Of a DNA stretch of 64,000 bases, positions 27,180 to 35,489 are shown piece by piece. The position numbers and the translations under genes were made by a program. Position 1 is the stretch's first letter. Each line of letters opens with the position of its first letter. The DNA lies in the NCBI GenBank assembly GCA_016744475.1, contig JADGEH010000002.1, positions 1 through 64,000 on the forward strand. The letters are read 5' to 3'. The notes beneath the pieces were generated by a model. It searched no databases, was not told where the DNA came from, and saw nothing but the letters and a program-made list of their open reading frames with translations. Source of the DNA: Thiotrichales bacterium. Lineage in GTDB: Bacteria; Pseudomonadota; Gammaproteobacteria; Beggiatoales; Beggiatoaceae.

Positions 27180-28220
27180 ATGTTCAATTCCAGGGAACCG
27201 CGTTCCCCTCGTCATCGCCCGTCTCGTCCCAGTCGCTCGAATCATCGTGGCGCTCGTTCTACAACGCCGCCGAACACGACGCAACCGCCTGCCCCACCGC
27301 GACAAGGGCCGTTACAAGCCTGGTTAATGCATCATTTGTATGTGTTGTTTTCCAGTCTTGGGCAACTTAGCCGCCAACCGCTCCCCACCGTATTGACCGC
27401 TTCTGTGATTGGCATTGCTTTGGCCTTGCCTGCAGGCTTGTACTTGTTGCTGGAAAACGCCCAGCATATCAGTCAACGTTGGGATGGCTCAGTACAAATG
27501 TCATTATTTTTGAAAATTGATGTGGATGACACTCAAGCAAAGAGCTTAGCCGATGAATTGCGCCAGCAAGCCAATATTGCCGATGTGGAATTGATTACTC
27601 GTGCCCAAGCGCTGGAAGAATACCGTCATTTATCTGGTTTTAGCGATGCTTTAAGCGCATTAGACAATAATCCTCTGCCTGCTGTGCTGGTGGTGACTCC
27701 CGCACACAGTGATCCGCAATCTAGCCAAACGGTGCTGGATCAACTCAGCCAATTACCTGCGGTGGATATTGCGCAATTTGATATGCGTTGGTTGAAACGT
27801 TTGTTTGCGATTATGGATATTGTGCGACGCGGGGTTTTGATTCTCAGCAGTTTATTGGCTTTGGCGGTGTTGTTGGTGATTGGTAACACGATTCGCTTAG
27901 CCATTCATCATCGACGTGAAGAGATTGAAATCAATCGCTTATTTGGTGCCACGGATGCTTTTATCCGGCGGCCTTTTTTATATGCGGGCGTGTGGTATGG
28001 CTTGTTGGGCAGCGTCATTGCTGGGCTATTGGTTCGAGTGGCATTTGCGCAATTACAAACCCCCGTACAAAAGCTGACGCATTTGTATCATAGCAATTAT
28101 CATTTGGTGACTTTGAGCGTGGGGGATAGCTTTTTGTTGCTACTCAGTGGCATCGCTCTTGGATTGGCTGGCGCTTGGCTGGCTGTAGGACAGCATTTAC
28201 AAGCTATTCGACCACAATAA
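27180..28220 (+). CDS. ftsX: Cell-division permease FtsX
   Basis: A 346-residue inner-membrane protein. Residues 1-45 are a basic, Pro/Arg/Ser-rich cytosolic tail; TM1 spans about 70-92; a periplasmic domain (about 95-205, with the LADELRQQ and LITRAQALEEYR segments) follows; then TM2-TM4 with the FtsX core NTIRLAIHHRREEIEINRLFG. FtsX works with the ATPase FtsE to activate peptidoglycan hydrolases at the septum. ftsE and ftsY, usually directly upstream, are absent; a divergent FecCD permease takes that place. No ribosome site is clear; an internal ATG at 27327 would remove the basic tail, but such tails are usual in proteobacterial FtsX. Confidence 0.93.
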   Translation: MFNSREPRSPRHRPSRPSRSNHRGARSTTPPNTTQPPAPPRQGPLQAWLMHHLYVLFSSLGQLSRQPLPTVLTASVIGIALALPAGLYLLLENAQHISQRWDGSVQMSLFLKIDVDDTQAKSLADELRQQANIADVELITRAQALEEYRHLSGFSDALSALDNNPLPAVLVVTPAHSDPQSSQTVLDQLSQLPAVDIAQFDMRWLKRLFAIMDIVRRGVLILSSLLALAVLLVIGNTIRLAIHHRREEIEINRLFGATDAFIRRPFLYAGVWYGLLGSVIAGLLVRVAFAQLQTPVQKLTHLYHSNYHLVTLSVGDSFLLLLSGIALGLAGAWLAVGQHLQAIRPQ

Positions 28221-28237
28221 TACAGGCTTAAATCGAC

Positions 28238-29716
28238 ATGAACGCCTTGCGACCTTCTCAACATCTCTTAGAGCCTATACGAAAACGGGATAATCGGCTG
28301 CAAATTCACCCTTTTGGTCAGGTTTTTCGCTTCGATTTCCCATCTTCGTATAGGCTCTTATCTATCATCAGCCTATTCTGGCTACCGCTGCTCAGTGGTT
28401 GTGGCGCTATAAGTTTATTTGTGCCTTATCCACAGCAAGTGCGTCCACAATTAACTCAAATTGATCAAGGTATTACGCCGGCTTTATTACAAGGCAGCGT
28501 CAGTCGAGGCCCTGACCGATTATTGCACTTTTTGGAAAAAGCCCGTTTCGCGCAAATTCTGGGACAACATGAAGTCAGTCGTGACACGTTGACTCAAGCG
28601 ATTAAGCAATTTGATGAGCATGATGAGGGAGCGCTGATCAGTTTGACGGATATTGGCAGCCAAGGCGTGGCGTTTATTAGCAATGATAATGTCTTGCCTT
28701 ATTATGGAGCAGCTTATGAGCAGATTTTTGCGCATCATTATCAAGCCTTAAATTATTTGTTTCTCAAAGATTTAAACGCCGCAGGCGTGGAAGCACGACG
28801 CAGTAGTGCGACACAGTACCGCGCGTTGCGAGCACACGAGAAGGAAGTGGCAAGCTTACGTCAACGAGCCGATGATTTGCCCATCTCTTTGCCTCAAACA
28901 GACGCGCAATTTGCCGCGATGGATAAAGTCGCTGCTCAAGTCAAACACTCTTTCCAGAATGCTTGGGCTTATTATTTGAGTGGATTGATTTTTGAATTAC
29001 GCGGTGAACTCAATGATGCCTACGTCGATTATCAAAACGCGCTGGAATTGAGTCCCGCACATCCTGCCTTGCAAACCAGTGTTTTGCGCTTGGCACAACG
29101 CCTAGGTGATCGCCTGCGCTGGCAGCATTTGCCTCAAACCAGTACCCAGCGTCCTTCTCTCGTCGTATTTTATGAAAATGGTTTTGCCCCGATGAAAAGC
29201 GAAGCCGGCATTGCTTTGCCGTCTAAATACGGCGTGCTGAGTTTGGCCTTTCCTGTTTATCGCTTTTTCTCCTTATCGGGGGCGCTGAGCATCAATATTG
29301 ATGGTCAAACCACGCAGCACACTCAGCCCATATTGAATGTGCAGAGCTTGCTGGCACGAGCGCTACAAGAGCAGCGATTAGGACAATTTGTGCGCCAAGC
29401 CGGACGCATTGTGGCAAAAGCGCAGATCCAACGCGCCAGCTATAAAGAAGCGGGGGCTTTCGGCGCTATACTCGCCAGCGTTTACACGGTGTTGTCTGAA
29501 AGTGCTGATTTGCGCAGTTGGTTATCGCTGCCGAACCGTGTGGATATGCTGCATTTGTCTGTGCCAACAGGCACGCATCAGCTATATTTACGGGATGCTT
29601 ATCAAGGACGCTCGTATCCGGTGAGCGTGACTATTCAGGACAATGCGCTGACGTTGCTGCATGTCATTAATACCGGACAACGCCTGCACATTCATTCCGT
29701 GCAGCGGGCGTATTGA
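28238..29716 (+). CDS. Lipoprotein with TPR-like repeats (COG3014 type)
   Basis: A predicted outer-membrane-directed lipoprotein; the lipobox is LLSGCG, followed by about 440 residues with a TPR-like pair (NAWAYYLSGLIFELRGELND and the next helix ending QNALELSPAHP). Together with YcfL, encoded next, it recalls gammaproteobacterial clusters next to the penicillin-binding-protein activator lpoB, which is not here. The start is uncertain: from 28238 residues 12-40 are translated from a MITE at 28271-28357 that provides the basic N-region of the signal peptide. A later start inside or after the MITE is possible, but no ATG occurs between it and the lipobox. Confidence 0.75.
   Translation: MNALRPSQHLLEPIRKRDNRLQIHPFGQVFRFDFPSSYRLLSIISLFWLPLLSGCGAISLFVPYPQQVRPQLTQIDQGITPALLQGSVSRGPDRLLHFLEKARFAQILGQHEVSRDTLTQAIKQFDEHDEGALISLTDIGSQGVAFISNDNVLPYYGAAYEQIFAHHYQALNYLFLKDLNAAGVEARRSSATQYRALRAHEKEVASLRQRADDLPISLPQTDAQFAAMDKVAAQVKHSFQNAWAYYLSGLIFELRGELNDAYVDYQNALELSPAHPALQTSVLRLAQRLGDRLRWQHLPQTSTQRPSLVVFYENGFAPMKSEAGIALPSKYGVLSLAFPVYRFFSLSGALSINIDGQTTQHTQPILNVQSLLARALQEQRLGQFVRQAGRIVAKAQIQRASYKEAGAFGAILASVYTVLSESADLRSWLSLPNRVDMLHLSVPTGTHQLYLRDAYQGRSYPVSVTIQDNALTLLHVINTGQRLHIHSVQRAY
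28271..28357. mobile_element. Short MITE inside a lipoprotein gene
   Basis: An 87-base internally deleted copy with ends GAGCCTATACGAA and TTCGTATAGGCTC and a TTA duplication at both sides (28268-28270, 28358-28360). It retains TCGGCTGCAAATTC and CTTTTGGTCAGG from the core. It inserted between the start and the signal-peptide core of the lipoprotein gene; because 87 plus the 3-base duplication is a multiple of three, the frame stays open. Confidence 0.85.
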
Positions 29717-29774
29717 TGGGGGTGATGTGGTGAGTGCCACAGTCAAAGATCAAACATACTTTAGGAGATTTAAG

Positions 29775-30215
29775 ATGCTAACTTATCGTGTTGTGGGCTT
29801 AACTTTACTGAGTTTTAGCTTGTTATCTGGCTGTGCCAGTACTTATACCGCTGGCGTTGAAGGCCAACAAACGCCCGATGGTTCTATCGTGGTGACTGAA
29901 TATAATAGTGGTCTGGGTGTGCGCATTAGCCAAGTCAAAGGCCATCACACAGGCGATTTATATAAAGCCCGTGTCGTGATTGAAAATACCACGGACTACA
30001 CGCTGGGTCTGCAATATCAATTTAATTGGTTTGATGAAGGGGGCGATGAAGTGGCGATAGATAGCTATGCTTGGACTCCCATCACCTTATACGGACAAAA
30101 CAAAAAAAGCATTAGCAGCTTATCACCGGATCAGTTTGCCAAATCTTTCCGCATTTCGGTGCGCGACCTTAAATCGACTAAAACCTTCAAAACTAATATT
30201 TTTGGCATTCGCTGA
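29775..30215 (+). CDS. ycfL: YcfL-family lipoprotein (DUF1425)
   Basis: A 146-residue lipoprotein. The signal peptide ends in the lipobox LLSGCA (Cys at about 19), and the mature part matches YcfL-like proteins, with VVIENTTDYTLGLQYQFNWFDE and the DQFAKSFRISVRDL region. Function in E. coli is not known; the gene there neighbours lpoB. The start at 29775 is chosen because TAGGAGA sits seven bases upstream and gives a normal signal peptide; upstream in-frame starts lie within the preceding lipoprotein gene. The stop overlaps the ubiH start by one base (TGATG), so the two are translationally coupled. Confidence 0.85.
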   Translation: MLTYRVVGLTLLSFSLLSGCASTYTAGVEGQQTPDGSIVVTEYNSGLGVRISQVKGHHTGDLYKARVVIENTTDYTLGLQYQFNWFDEGGDEVAIDSYAWTPITLYGQNKKSISSLSPDQFAKSFRISVRDLKSTKTFKTNIFGIR

Positions 30216-31420
30216 TGTTTGATGTCTTAATCGTGGGCGGCGGATTGGTCGGTAGCAGTTTGGCCTGTGCGCTGCAAAATCGGGGCTTTAATATTGGCTT
30301 GATTGAAGCTAAGCCTTGGGCATCGGGCACTCAGCCCGCTGTGCAATATGATGATCGCGTGATTGCCTTATCCTATAGCAGTCGAAACATTTTCAAAGGC
30401 TTGGGTTTATGGTCAAAAATTGCACCGCAAGCCACGCCGATTCGTCAAATTCATGTCTCTGATCGTGGTCATTTTGGCTTTGCGCGTTTGAATGGTGAAG
30501 CCTTGCGCTTAGATGCGCTGGGCTATGTGATTGAAGCCAAAGTGTTAGGGCACGTATTGCAACAAGACATCAATCAAGCGCAGCAGGTTCAGGTATTCGC
30601 ATCTGCACGCATTAAAGCCGTACACTCACATCCCACATCAAACACTGTTGAGCTTGAGCAAGCAGATTCATCCCAAACGCTGCATACCCGCTGGCTGGTC
30701 GTCGCCGACGGTAGCCACTCGCCTTTGTGTCAACAATTAGGCTTAAGCACGCAGCGTTATGATTATGGGCAAACCGCCATTATTGCTAATGTCACGCCCA
30801 GCCAACCGCATCAACATCAAGCCTATGAGCGCTTCACTGACACAGGCCCTTTAGCCCTGTTGCCCATGCGTGAACAACGTTGTTCCTTGGTGTGGACGGT
30901 GAAAGACACCCAAGTGGATAGCTTGTTGAGATTGAGCAAGCCTGCTTTTTTACACGCGCTACAGCAGCGTTTTGGCTGGCGCTTAGGGCGTTTTACTCAA
31001 GTGGGGCAGCGTCATGCGTACCCATTATCATTGCTCACCCTTCAATCACCGTTACAAAAAGCATTGGTGGTGATTGGCAATGCGGCTCATACCCTGCATC
31101 CCGTGGGCGGACAAGGGTTTAACCTAGGCTTACGTGATGTGTCGGCTCTGGCGCAAACCCTATGCGACAAGCAACAGCTTGATCCCTCTGCTCTCCTGCA
31201 ACACTACGTCGCACTACGCAGTGCTGATCAACAACGTACCATTCAACTGACCCATACCTTGGTGCAATTGTTTTCCAATCATCGTTTAGAGCTTTCATTA
31301 ATAAGGGATTTAGGTGTATTGGGTTTAGATCAAATCGCGCCTTTAAAGCAATCTTTCACTCAACAAATGGCGGGTTTAGGGCGGCAAGCCGCACGTTTAG
31401 ATGTTGCACAACCCTTGTGA
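30215..31420 (+). CDS. ubiH: UbiH-family FAD monooxygenase of ubiquinone synthesis
   Basis: A 401-residue flavoprotein hydroxylase. The FAD fold is VLIVGGGLVGSSLACAL, the conserved DG motif is VVADGSHSPL, and the second FAD motif is IGNAAHTLHPVGGQGFNLGLRD. Segment YDDRVIALSYSSRNI and IRQIHVSDRGHFG fit UbiH (2-octaprenyl-6-methoxyphenol hydroxylase) better than UbiF or UbiI, but these relatives are hard to separate by eye. The product would act at the inner membrane face in aerobic ubiquinone synthesis. Confidence 0.88.
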   Translation: MFDVLIVGGGLVGSSLACALQNRGFNIGLIEAKPWASGTQPAVQYDDRVIALSYSSRNIFKGLGLWSKIAPQATPIRQIHVSDRGHFGFARLNGEALRLDALGYVIEAKVLGHVLQQDINQAQQVQVFASARIKAVHSHPTSNTVELEQADSSQTLHTRWLVVADGSHSPLCQQLGLSTQRYDYGQTAIIANVTPSQPHQHQAYERFTDTGPLALLPMREQRCSLVWTVKDTQVDSLLRLSKPAFLHALQQRFGWRLGRFTQVGQRHAYPLSLLTLQSPLQKALVVIGNAAHTLHPVGGQGFNLGLRDVSALAQTLCDKQQLDPSALLQHYVALRSADQQRTIQLTHTLVQLFSNHRLELSLIRDLGVLGLDQIAPLKQSFTQQMAGLGRQAARLDVAQPL

Positions 31421-31513
31421 ACTGTTGAAAATGAGCAGACTTTGTTCAGCAACAGCAAATGAAATGCTAGCGAGATATATCTCAAGCCATTGTTTTACAA
31501 TGATTTAACAAAG

Positions 31514-31529
31514 TGGCACACAAATCGCT
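31514..31529 (+). promoter_or_regulatory. Sigma-54 promoter of pilA
   Basis: TGGCACACAAATCGCT has the invariant GG and GC dinucleotides at the required ten-base separation and the full TGGCAC -24 box; only the -12 box (ATCGC for TTGC) is imperfect. It ends about 86 bases before the pilA ATG, so the leader would be about 75 nucleotides. Type IV pilin genes are commonly driven by RpoN with PilR. Confidence 0.7.
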
Positions 31530-31615
31530 ATAAACTAACCCGTCAACATGGCGTAGCCCAATATCATGTTGTTCCTTAATTACATCTTATTTTATATGAC
31601 TTAGGAGAAGGCATT

Positions 31616-32107
31616 ATGAAAACCCAAAAAGGTTTTACTCTGATTGAGTTGATGATCGTTGTGGCGATTATCGGTATTTTGGCAGCGGTAGCTATTCCTG
31701 CTTACACTGACTATCTGAAACGTTCGCAAGTAGCTGAAGCTGTTGGCATGTTAGCGGGTCTGAAAACCCCTACTGAGGAATATATTGGTTCTAAAAGCAT
31801 TAATGACTGGCCTACTACTAATACTGAAATTAACACTATTTTAGGTGGTAAAATATCAGGTAAATATACAGACGACATTGCGCCTACCTCTACTTCGAGA
31901 GATATTACAGTGAATGGTACAGCCACAGCCCATTCTCATGGTTACATTGCAACTATGAGAGCTACGTCTGGCTTTACTGCTGCCACTACGGGAACTGATA
32001 TAGGTTTATTCTATAGCGAAGGAGAGAGATTCTGGACTTGCTCCACAAAAGATACTACTGCACCGCTTGGCCCAGCATACTTGCCAACAGCCTGTAAAGA
32101 ACTATAA
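31616..32107 (+). CDS. pilA: Type IV major pilin (PilA-like)
   Basis: A 163-residue prepilin. The leader MKTQKG ends at the peptidase site, followed by [20 protein letters not shown] with the required Glu at +5, the helix that packs in the pilus core. The C-terminal part holds two Cys (FWTCST and PTACKEL) that would form the disulfide-bounded D-region. It is monocistronic, with TAGGAGA before the ATG, a sigma-54 promoter upstream and a strong terminator downstream. The role is pilus fibre: adhesion, twitching and DNA uptake. Confidence 0.95.
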   Translation: MKTQKGFTLIELMIVVAIIGILAAVAIPAYTDYLKRSQVAEAVGMLAGLKTPTEEYIGSKSINDWPTTNTEINTILGGKISGKYTDDIAPTSTSRDITVNGTATAHSHGYIATMRATSGFTAATTGTDIGLFYSEGERFWTCSTKDTTAPLGPAYLPTACKEL

Positions 32108-32138
32108 AGAATAGCCTTAGCGCTTGATTTGTAGAAAA

Positions 32139-32174
32139 CCAAAAAAGACCTGCCAATTGGCAGGTCTTTTTTGG
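32139..32174 (+). terminator. Strong terminator after pilA
   Basis: CCAAAAAAGACCTGCC-AATT-GGCAGGTCTTTTTTGG is a perfect inverted repeat of 16 bp (18 with the central AATT) with T-runs in both directions, so it can end transcription on either strand. Confidence 0.92.
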
Positions 32175-32301
32175 TTTTAGGATAGTGGTTAGTATTGTTA
32201 TACCACTTATCTTATCCTTCAGCCACAACTTAACATCTCATTCTTTTTTTCATATATCCCCAAATAAGCAAACAAAATATCTTTGTAATTTTTATATCTC
32301 C

Positions 32302-33588
32302 CTAATTCAACACTAACACTTCTATCTCATCTATCCATTGCGCTTGAATGCCCGCAAAATAACGCTGTTCAATCTCAATCTCCATCAAACAATCCCCTTT
32401 ATCATCAAACTCTTCGTGTATCACCCGTCCTAATTCATGTAAACGCGCACGGGCTTGTCCAGCTTGGGCAGGAATGCGTAATGTGTGATGCAAACTGTGG
32501 TGGGGAAGGGTTTCTAGCAAAACATCGATTAATAAATCCATGCCTTGCTGTTGCTGAGCCGATAACCAGACTTTTTTAATCTGGCCTTTTTTATCGCGTT
32601 CAATCTCCGCTGCTTGATCACTCATGCAATCAATTTTGTTGTAAATCAGAATTTGCGGGATGTCATCGGCACCAATGCTGTGCAGCACTTCATTAACTTG
32701 TGCAATGCGCAATTGGCGTTCGGGATCGCTGGCATCTACGACATGTAACAATACATCGGCTTGAATGGTTTCATCCAAAGTCGCACGAAAAGCTTCGACT
32801 AAATCATGCGGCAGTTTTTGCACAAAACCCACAGTATCCGCTAACACCACATCCATTTTATTGGGGAGCTGAATGTGCCGCAAAGTGGGATCGAGCGTCG
32901 CAAATAGCTGATCAGCGGCGTAAACATGGGAGGCCGTCAGGGCATTAAATAGCGTGGATTTGCCCGCGTTGGTATAACCGACCAGAGAGACAGCAGGTAA
33001 TTCAGCACGTCGTCGCGCACGGCGATTTTGTTCTCGTTGCTTACGTACTTTATCCAGACGGCGATGAATTTGTTGGATACGTCCGCCAATTAAGCGGCGA
33101 TCTGTTTCTAATTGAGTTTCTCCAGGACCGCGTAAACCAATCCCGCCTTTTTGACGTTCTAAGTGCGTCCAACCACGTACTAAACGGGTAGACAGATGTT
33201 GTAACTGTGCCAGTTCCACCTGTAACTTCCCTTCAAAAGAACGTGCTCGCTGGGCAAATATATCTAAAATCAAGCCCGTGCGATCCAGTACGCGACATTC
33301 TAAGAGGCGTTCTATATTACGTTCTTGTACGGGACTGAGTTCATGGTTGAACAGGACAACATCGGCTTCTTCATCTTGTACGAGGGCATGAAGTTCTTCG
33401 AGTTTACCTTTGCCGATAAAATGCGCGGGATCAGGTGAAGAACGTTTGCCTGTCAGCACTTGTAAGGGTAAAGCGCCGGCGGATTGGGCAAGACTGGTGA
33501 ATTCCTGGACATCAGGGGTATCAGGCATTGAATGAAATTCAAAGCTGATGAGGATGGCGCGTTCGCCACTGCGTGGACGCTCAAACAA
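32302..33588 (-). CDS. hflX: Ribosome-associated GTPase HflX
   Basis: A 428-residue GTPase that splits stalled or stressed 70S ribosomes. The N-terminal HflX domain includes GKGKLEELH and FNHELSPVQERNIE; a coiled region with GPGETQLETDRR leads to the G domain, with Walker A LVGYTNAGKSTLFNAL, ADTVGFVQKLPHDLVEAF (switch II), and YNKID for guanine recognition. The last 40 residues are acidic and less conserved. It follows hfq by 63 bases in the standard miaA-hfq-hflX order. The start may be a few codons further in (MPDTPD). Confidence 0.96.
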   Translation of the reverse strand: MFERPRSGERAILISFEFHSMPDTPDVQEFTSLAQSAGALPLQVLTGKRSSPDPAHFIGKGKLEELHALVQDEEADVVLFNHELSPVQERNIERLLECRVLDRTGLILDIFAQRARSFEGKLQVELAQLQHLSTRLVRGWTHLERQKGGIGLRGPGETQLETDRRLIGGRIQQIHRRLDKVRKQREQNRRARRRAELPAVSLVGYTNAGKSTLFNALTASHVYAADQLFATLDPTLRHIQLPNKMDVVLADTVGFVQKLPHDLVEAFRATLDETIQADVLLHVVDASDPERQLRIAQVNEVLHSIGADDIPQILIYNKIDCMSDQAAEIERDKKGQIKKVWLSAQQQQGMDLLIDVLLETLPHHSLHHTLRIPAQAGQARARLHELGRVIHEEFDDKGDCLMEIEIEQRYFAGIQAQWIDEIEVLVLN

Positions 33589-33651
33589 ATGAAGGTCGCT
33601 CGCAGTGGCACACGTTACTGGCTGTGCATAGAAAATAATTCAATCGTGAAA

Positions 33652-33906
33652 TTACTCGGCTTCCGTTTCTTCTTCAGCGGGTTTATCTTCTGGCATGTAT
33701 TTGACATTGCGCACAGGTACGATAGTGGATACCGCGTGTTTGTAAACCATTTGACTGACAGCATTCTTTAGAAGAATGACAAATTGGTCAAAAGATTCAA
33801 CTTGGCCTTGTAATTTAATACCGTTTACAAGGTAAATTGAAACAGGCACACGTTCTTTACGCAGTGCATTTAAAAATGGGTCTTGTAAAGTTTGCCCTTT
33901 ACTCAT
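33652..33906 (-). CDS. hfq: RNA chaperone Hfq
   Basis: An 84-residue Sm-like protein. [19 protein letters not shown] with Gln8 is the proximal-face start, and [12 protein letters not shown] is the Sm2 motif with the RNA-binding His. The short C-terminal tail is very acidic (EEETEAE). It helps small RNAs pair with messenger RNAs. Good ribosome site before the ATG. Middle gene of miaA-hfq-hflX. Confidence 0.97.
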   Translation of the reverse strand: MSKGQTLQDPFLNALRKERVPVSIYLVNGIKLQGQVESFDQFVILLKNAVSQMVYKHAVSTIVPVRNVKYMPEDKPAEEETEAE

Positions 33907-34018
33907 TAGAGTTTCCCCTTAATATTATTTTCAGTGAATCCTGTTGTGCAGGATTTGTTATTACTTCAAGCACTACACAAAATGCTGGCTGCGTAGTCGG
34001 CGCTGGTTAGATCGCGTT

Positions 34019-34999
34019 TTATTTTGGGACAGTTGCTAGACATTTCAACACGAAGTCGATGGCTTTTTTCTGCATATCATAAGCTTGCGGGTCTAACCAT
34101 AGCGCATTGGACTCACGACGTAACCAAGTCATTTGTCGTTTTGCCAGTTGGCGTGTGGCAATGATACCGCGTTCTTGCATTTGCGCATAATCCAATTCGC
34201 CCTGCAAGTGCTGCCAAATTTGCCGATACCCCACACAACGCATAGACGGGCATTGTAAATCTAAATCACCACGCTGGTATAAACCTTCCACTTCTTCGAC
34301 AAACCCCGCTTTTAACATGTTCTGAAAGCGTTGAGCAATGCGCTCATGTAAGGCTTGGCGCTGCGGCGGGGCGAGAATAAGCTTACAGCATTGATATGGT
34401 AGCTCCTCACTGTGTTGTTGTTGCCACAAAGCCGTCATGCTGCTACCCGACAGTTCACAAATTTCCAAAGCCCGCTGAATACGTTGCGGATCGTTGGGAT
34501 GAATGCGTTGTGCAGCTTGTGGATCAAGTGTCGCTAAACGTTCGTGTAACGCTGTCCAGCCCAGCGTTTGGGCTTCGTGCAACAAGCGTTCCCGGATATT
34601 TTTATCAGCCTTGGGCAGCGTTGATAAACCCTGTTCTAGCGCACGAAAATATAAACCCGTGCCCCCCACTAGCAAAGGCACGCGACCCGCTTGAGTAATG
34701 CGCTGCATGAGTGCCAACGCATCATGACGAAATTGCGCGGCGGAGTAGCTATCATTGGGTTCAATAATATCCAGTAAATGATGCGGTGCTTGAGCCAGCA
34801 CCTGAGCATCGGGTTTAGCCGTGCCAATATCCATGCCGCGATATACTAAAGCAGAATCTACACTAATGATCTCTAACGGAAAAGCTTGCACTAAAGCCAC
34901 CGCTAAATCAGTCTTACCGGAGGCGGTGGGGCCCATTAAAAAAATGGCGGGTGGATAATCAGTGGGGATATTTGACATGGGGCAAAGCACGGGTGTCAT
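34019..34999 (-). CDS. miaA: tRNA dimethylallyltransferase MiaA
   Basis: A 326-residue enzyme that adds a dimethylallyl group to A37 of tRNAs reading codons beginning with U. Walker A is MGPTASGKTDLAV, then SVDSALVYRGMDIGTAKP and LVGGTGLYFRAL, and the C-terminal GYRQIWQHLQGE and TRQLAKRQMTWLR. First gene of miaA-hfq-hflX. The start could be 34999 or an ATG seven codons inside; neither has a strong ribosome site. Confidence 0.96.
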   Translation of the reverse strand: MTPVLCPMSNIPTDYPPAIFLMGPTASGKTDLAVALVQAFPLEIISVDSALVYRGMDIGTAKPDAQVLAQAPHHLLDIIEPNDSYSAAQFRHDALALMQRITQAGRVPLLVGGTGLYFRALEQGLSTLPKADKNIRERLLHEAQTLGWTALHERLATLDPQAAQRIHPNDPQRIQRALEICELSGSSMTALWQQQHSEELPYQCCKLILAPPQRQALHERIAQRFQNMLKAGFVEEVEGLYQRGDLDLQCPSMRCVGYRQIWQHLQGELDYAQMQERGIIATRQLAKRQMTWLRRESNALWLDPQAYDMQKKAIDFVLKCLATVPK

Positions 35000-35489
35000 C
35001 TTAGATGCGGTGGGTCTATAGTGCCGTCATACCGAACACAAATAGTGGTGCCAACCGCCTTGTATAGAGCCGATAAAGCCTCTTGAACTGGTAAAAGTAG
35101 GTCAGCGAGAATGTCATGAAGAAGTGCGCCACCATAGCGAAAAAAACGCGCAAGTCAAGATAAGGAATGAGAATTCAATCACTCCAGCGTCTAGCCGCTC
35201 TTTTGCGCACGACTCTTCGTTATCGCTTTGGTGACATAGAATCACTACGTACCCGCAGCGAAGCCTTGATTTGCGTGCAAAATCACTCGCTATACTGTCT
35301 GGTGTGATTAAATTCTTATTCCTAAGAAGCTCAAAGCGATACTTGTTGGTTGTCCCCAGAGGGGTATTTATGCCAGCATAGGCTTTGTAGCGCGTAGAGG
35401 AATAAACGAGTGGACTCGTGACCTCTCGCGCAGACGGTGAAACAGCGCTTTATTTTCTGAATTACAGCCCAAACAGGAAACGCAAAACG
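35000..35489. other. Intergenic region between miaA and the cyclase gene
   Basis: About 490 bases between two divergent genes. No gene, repeat family member or clear promoter stands out. GAGGA at 35397-35401 is too far from the GTG at 35418 to serve it, which is one reason the cyclase start is set further in. Confidence 0.35.

Noticed and set aside
26037..27180. Cobalamin riboswitch or Fur box for the FecCD permease
   Set aside because: The 117-base leader region is too short for the riboswitch, lacks its conserved boxes and has no Fur-like palindrome.
32302..34999. miaA-hfq-hflX as something unusual
   Set aside because: This is the standard gammaproteobacterial order with ordinary spacing.
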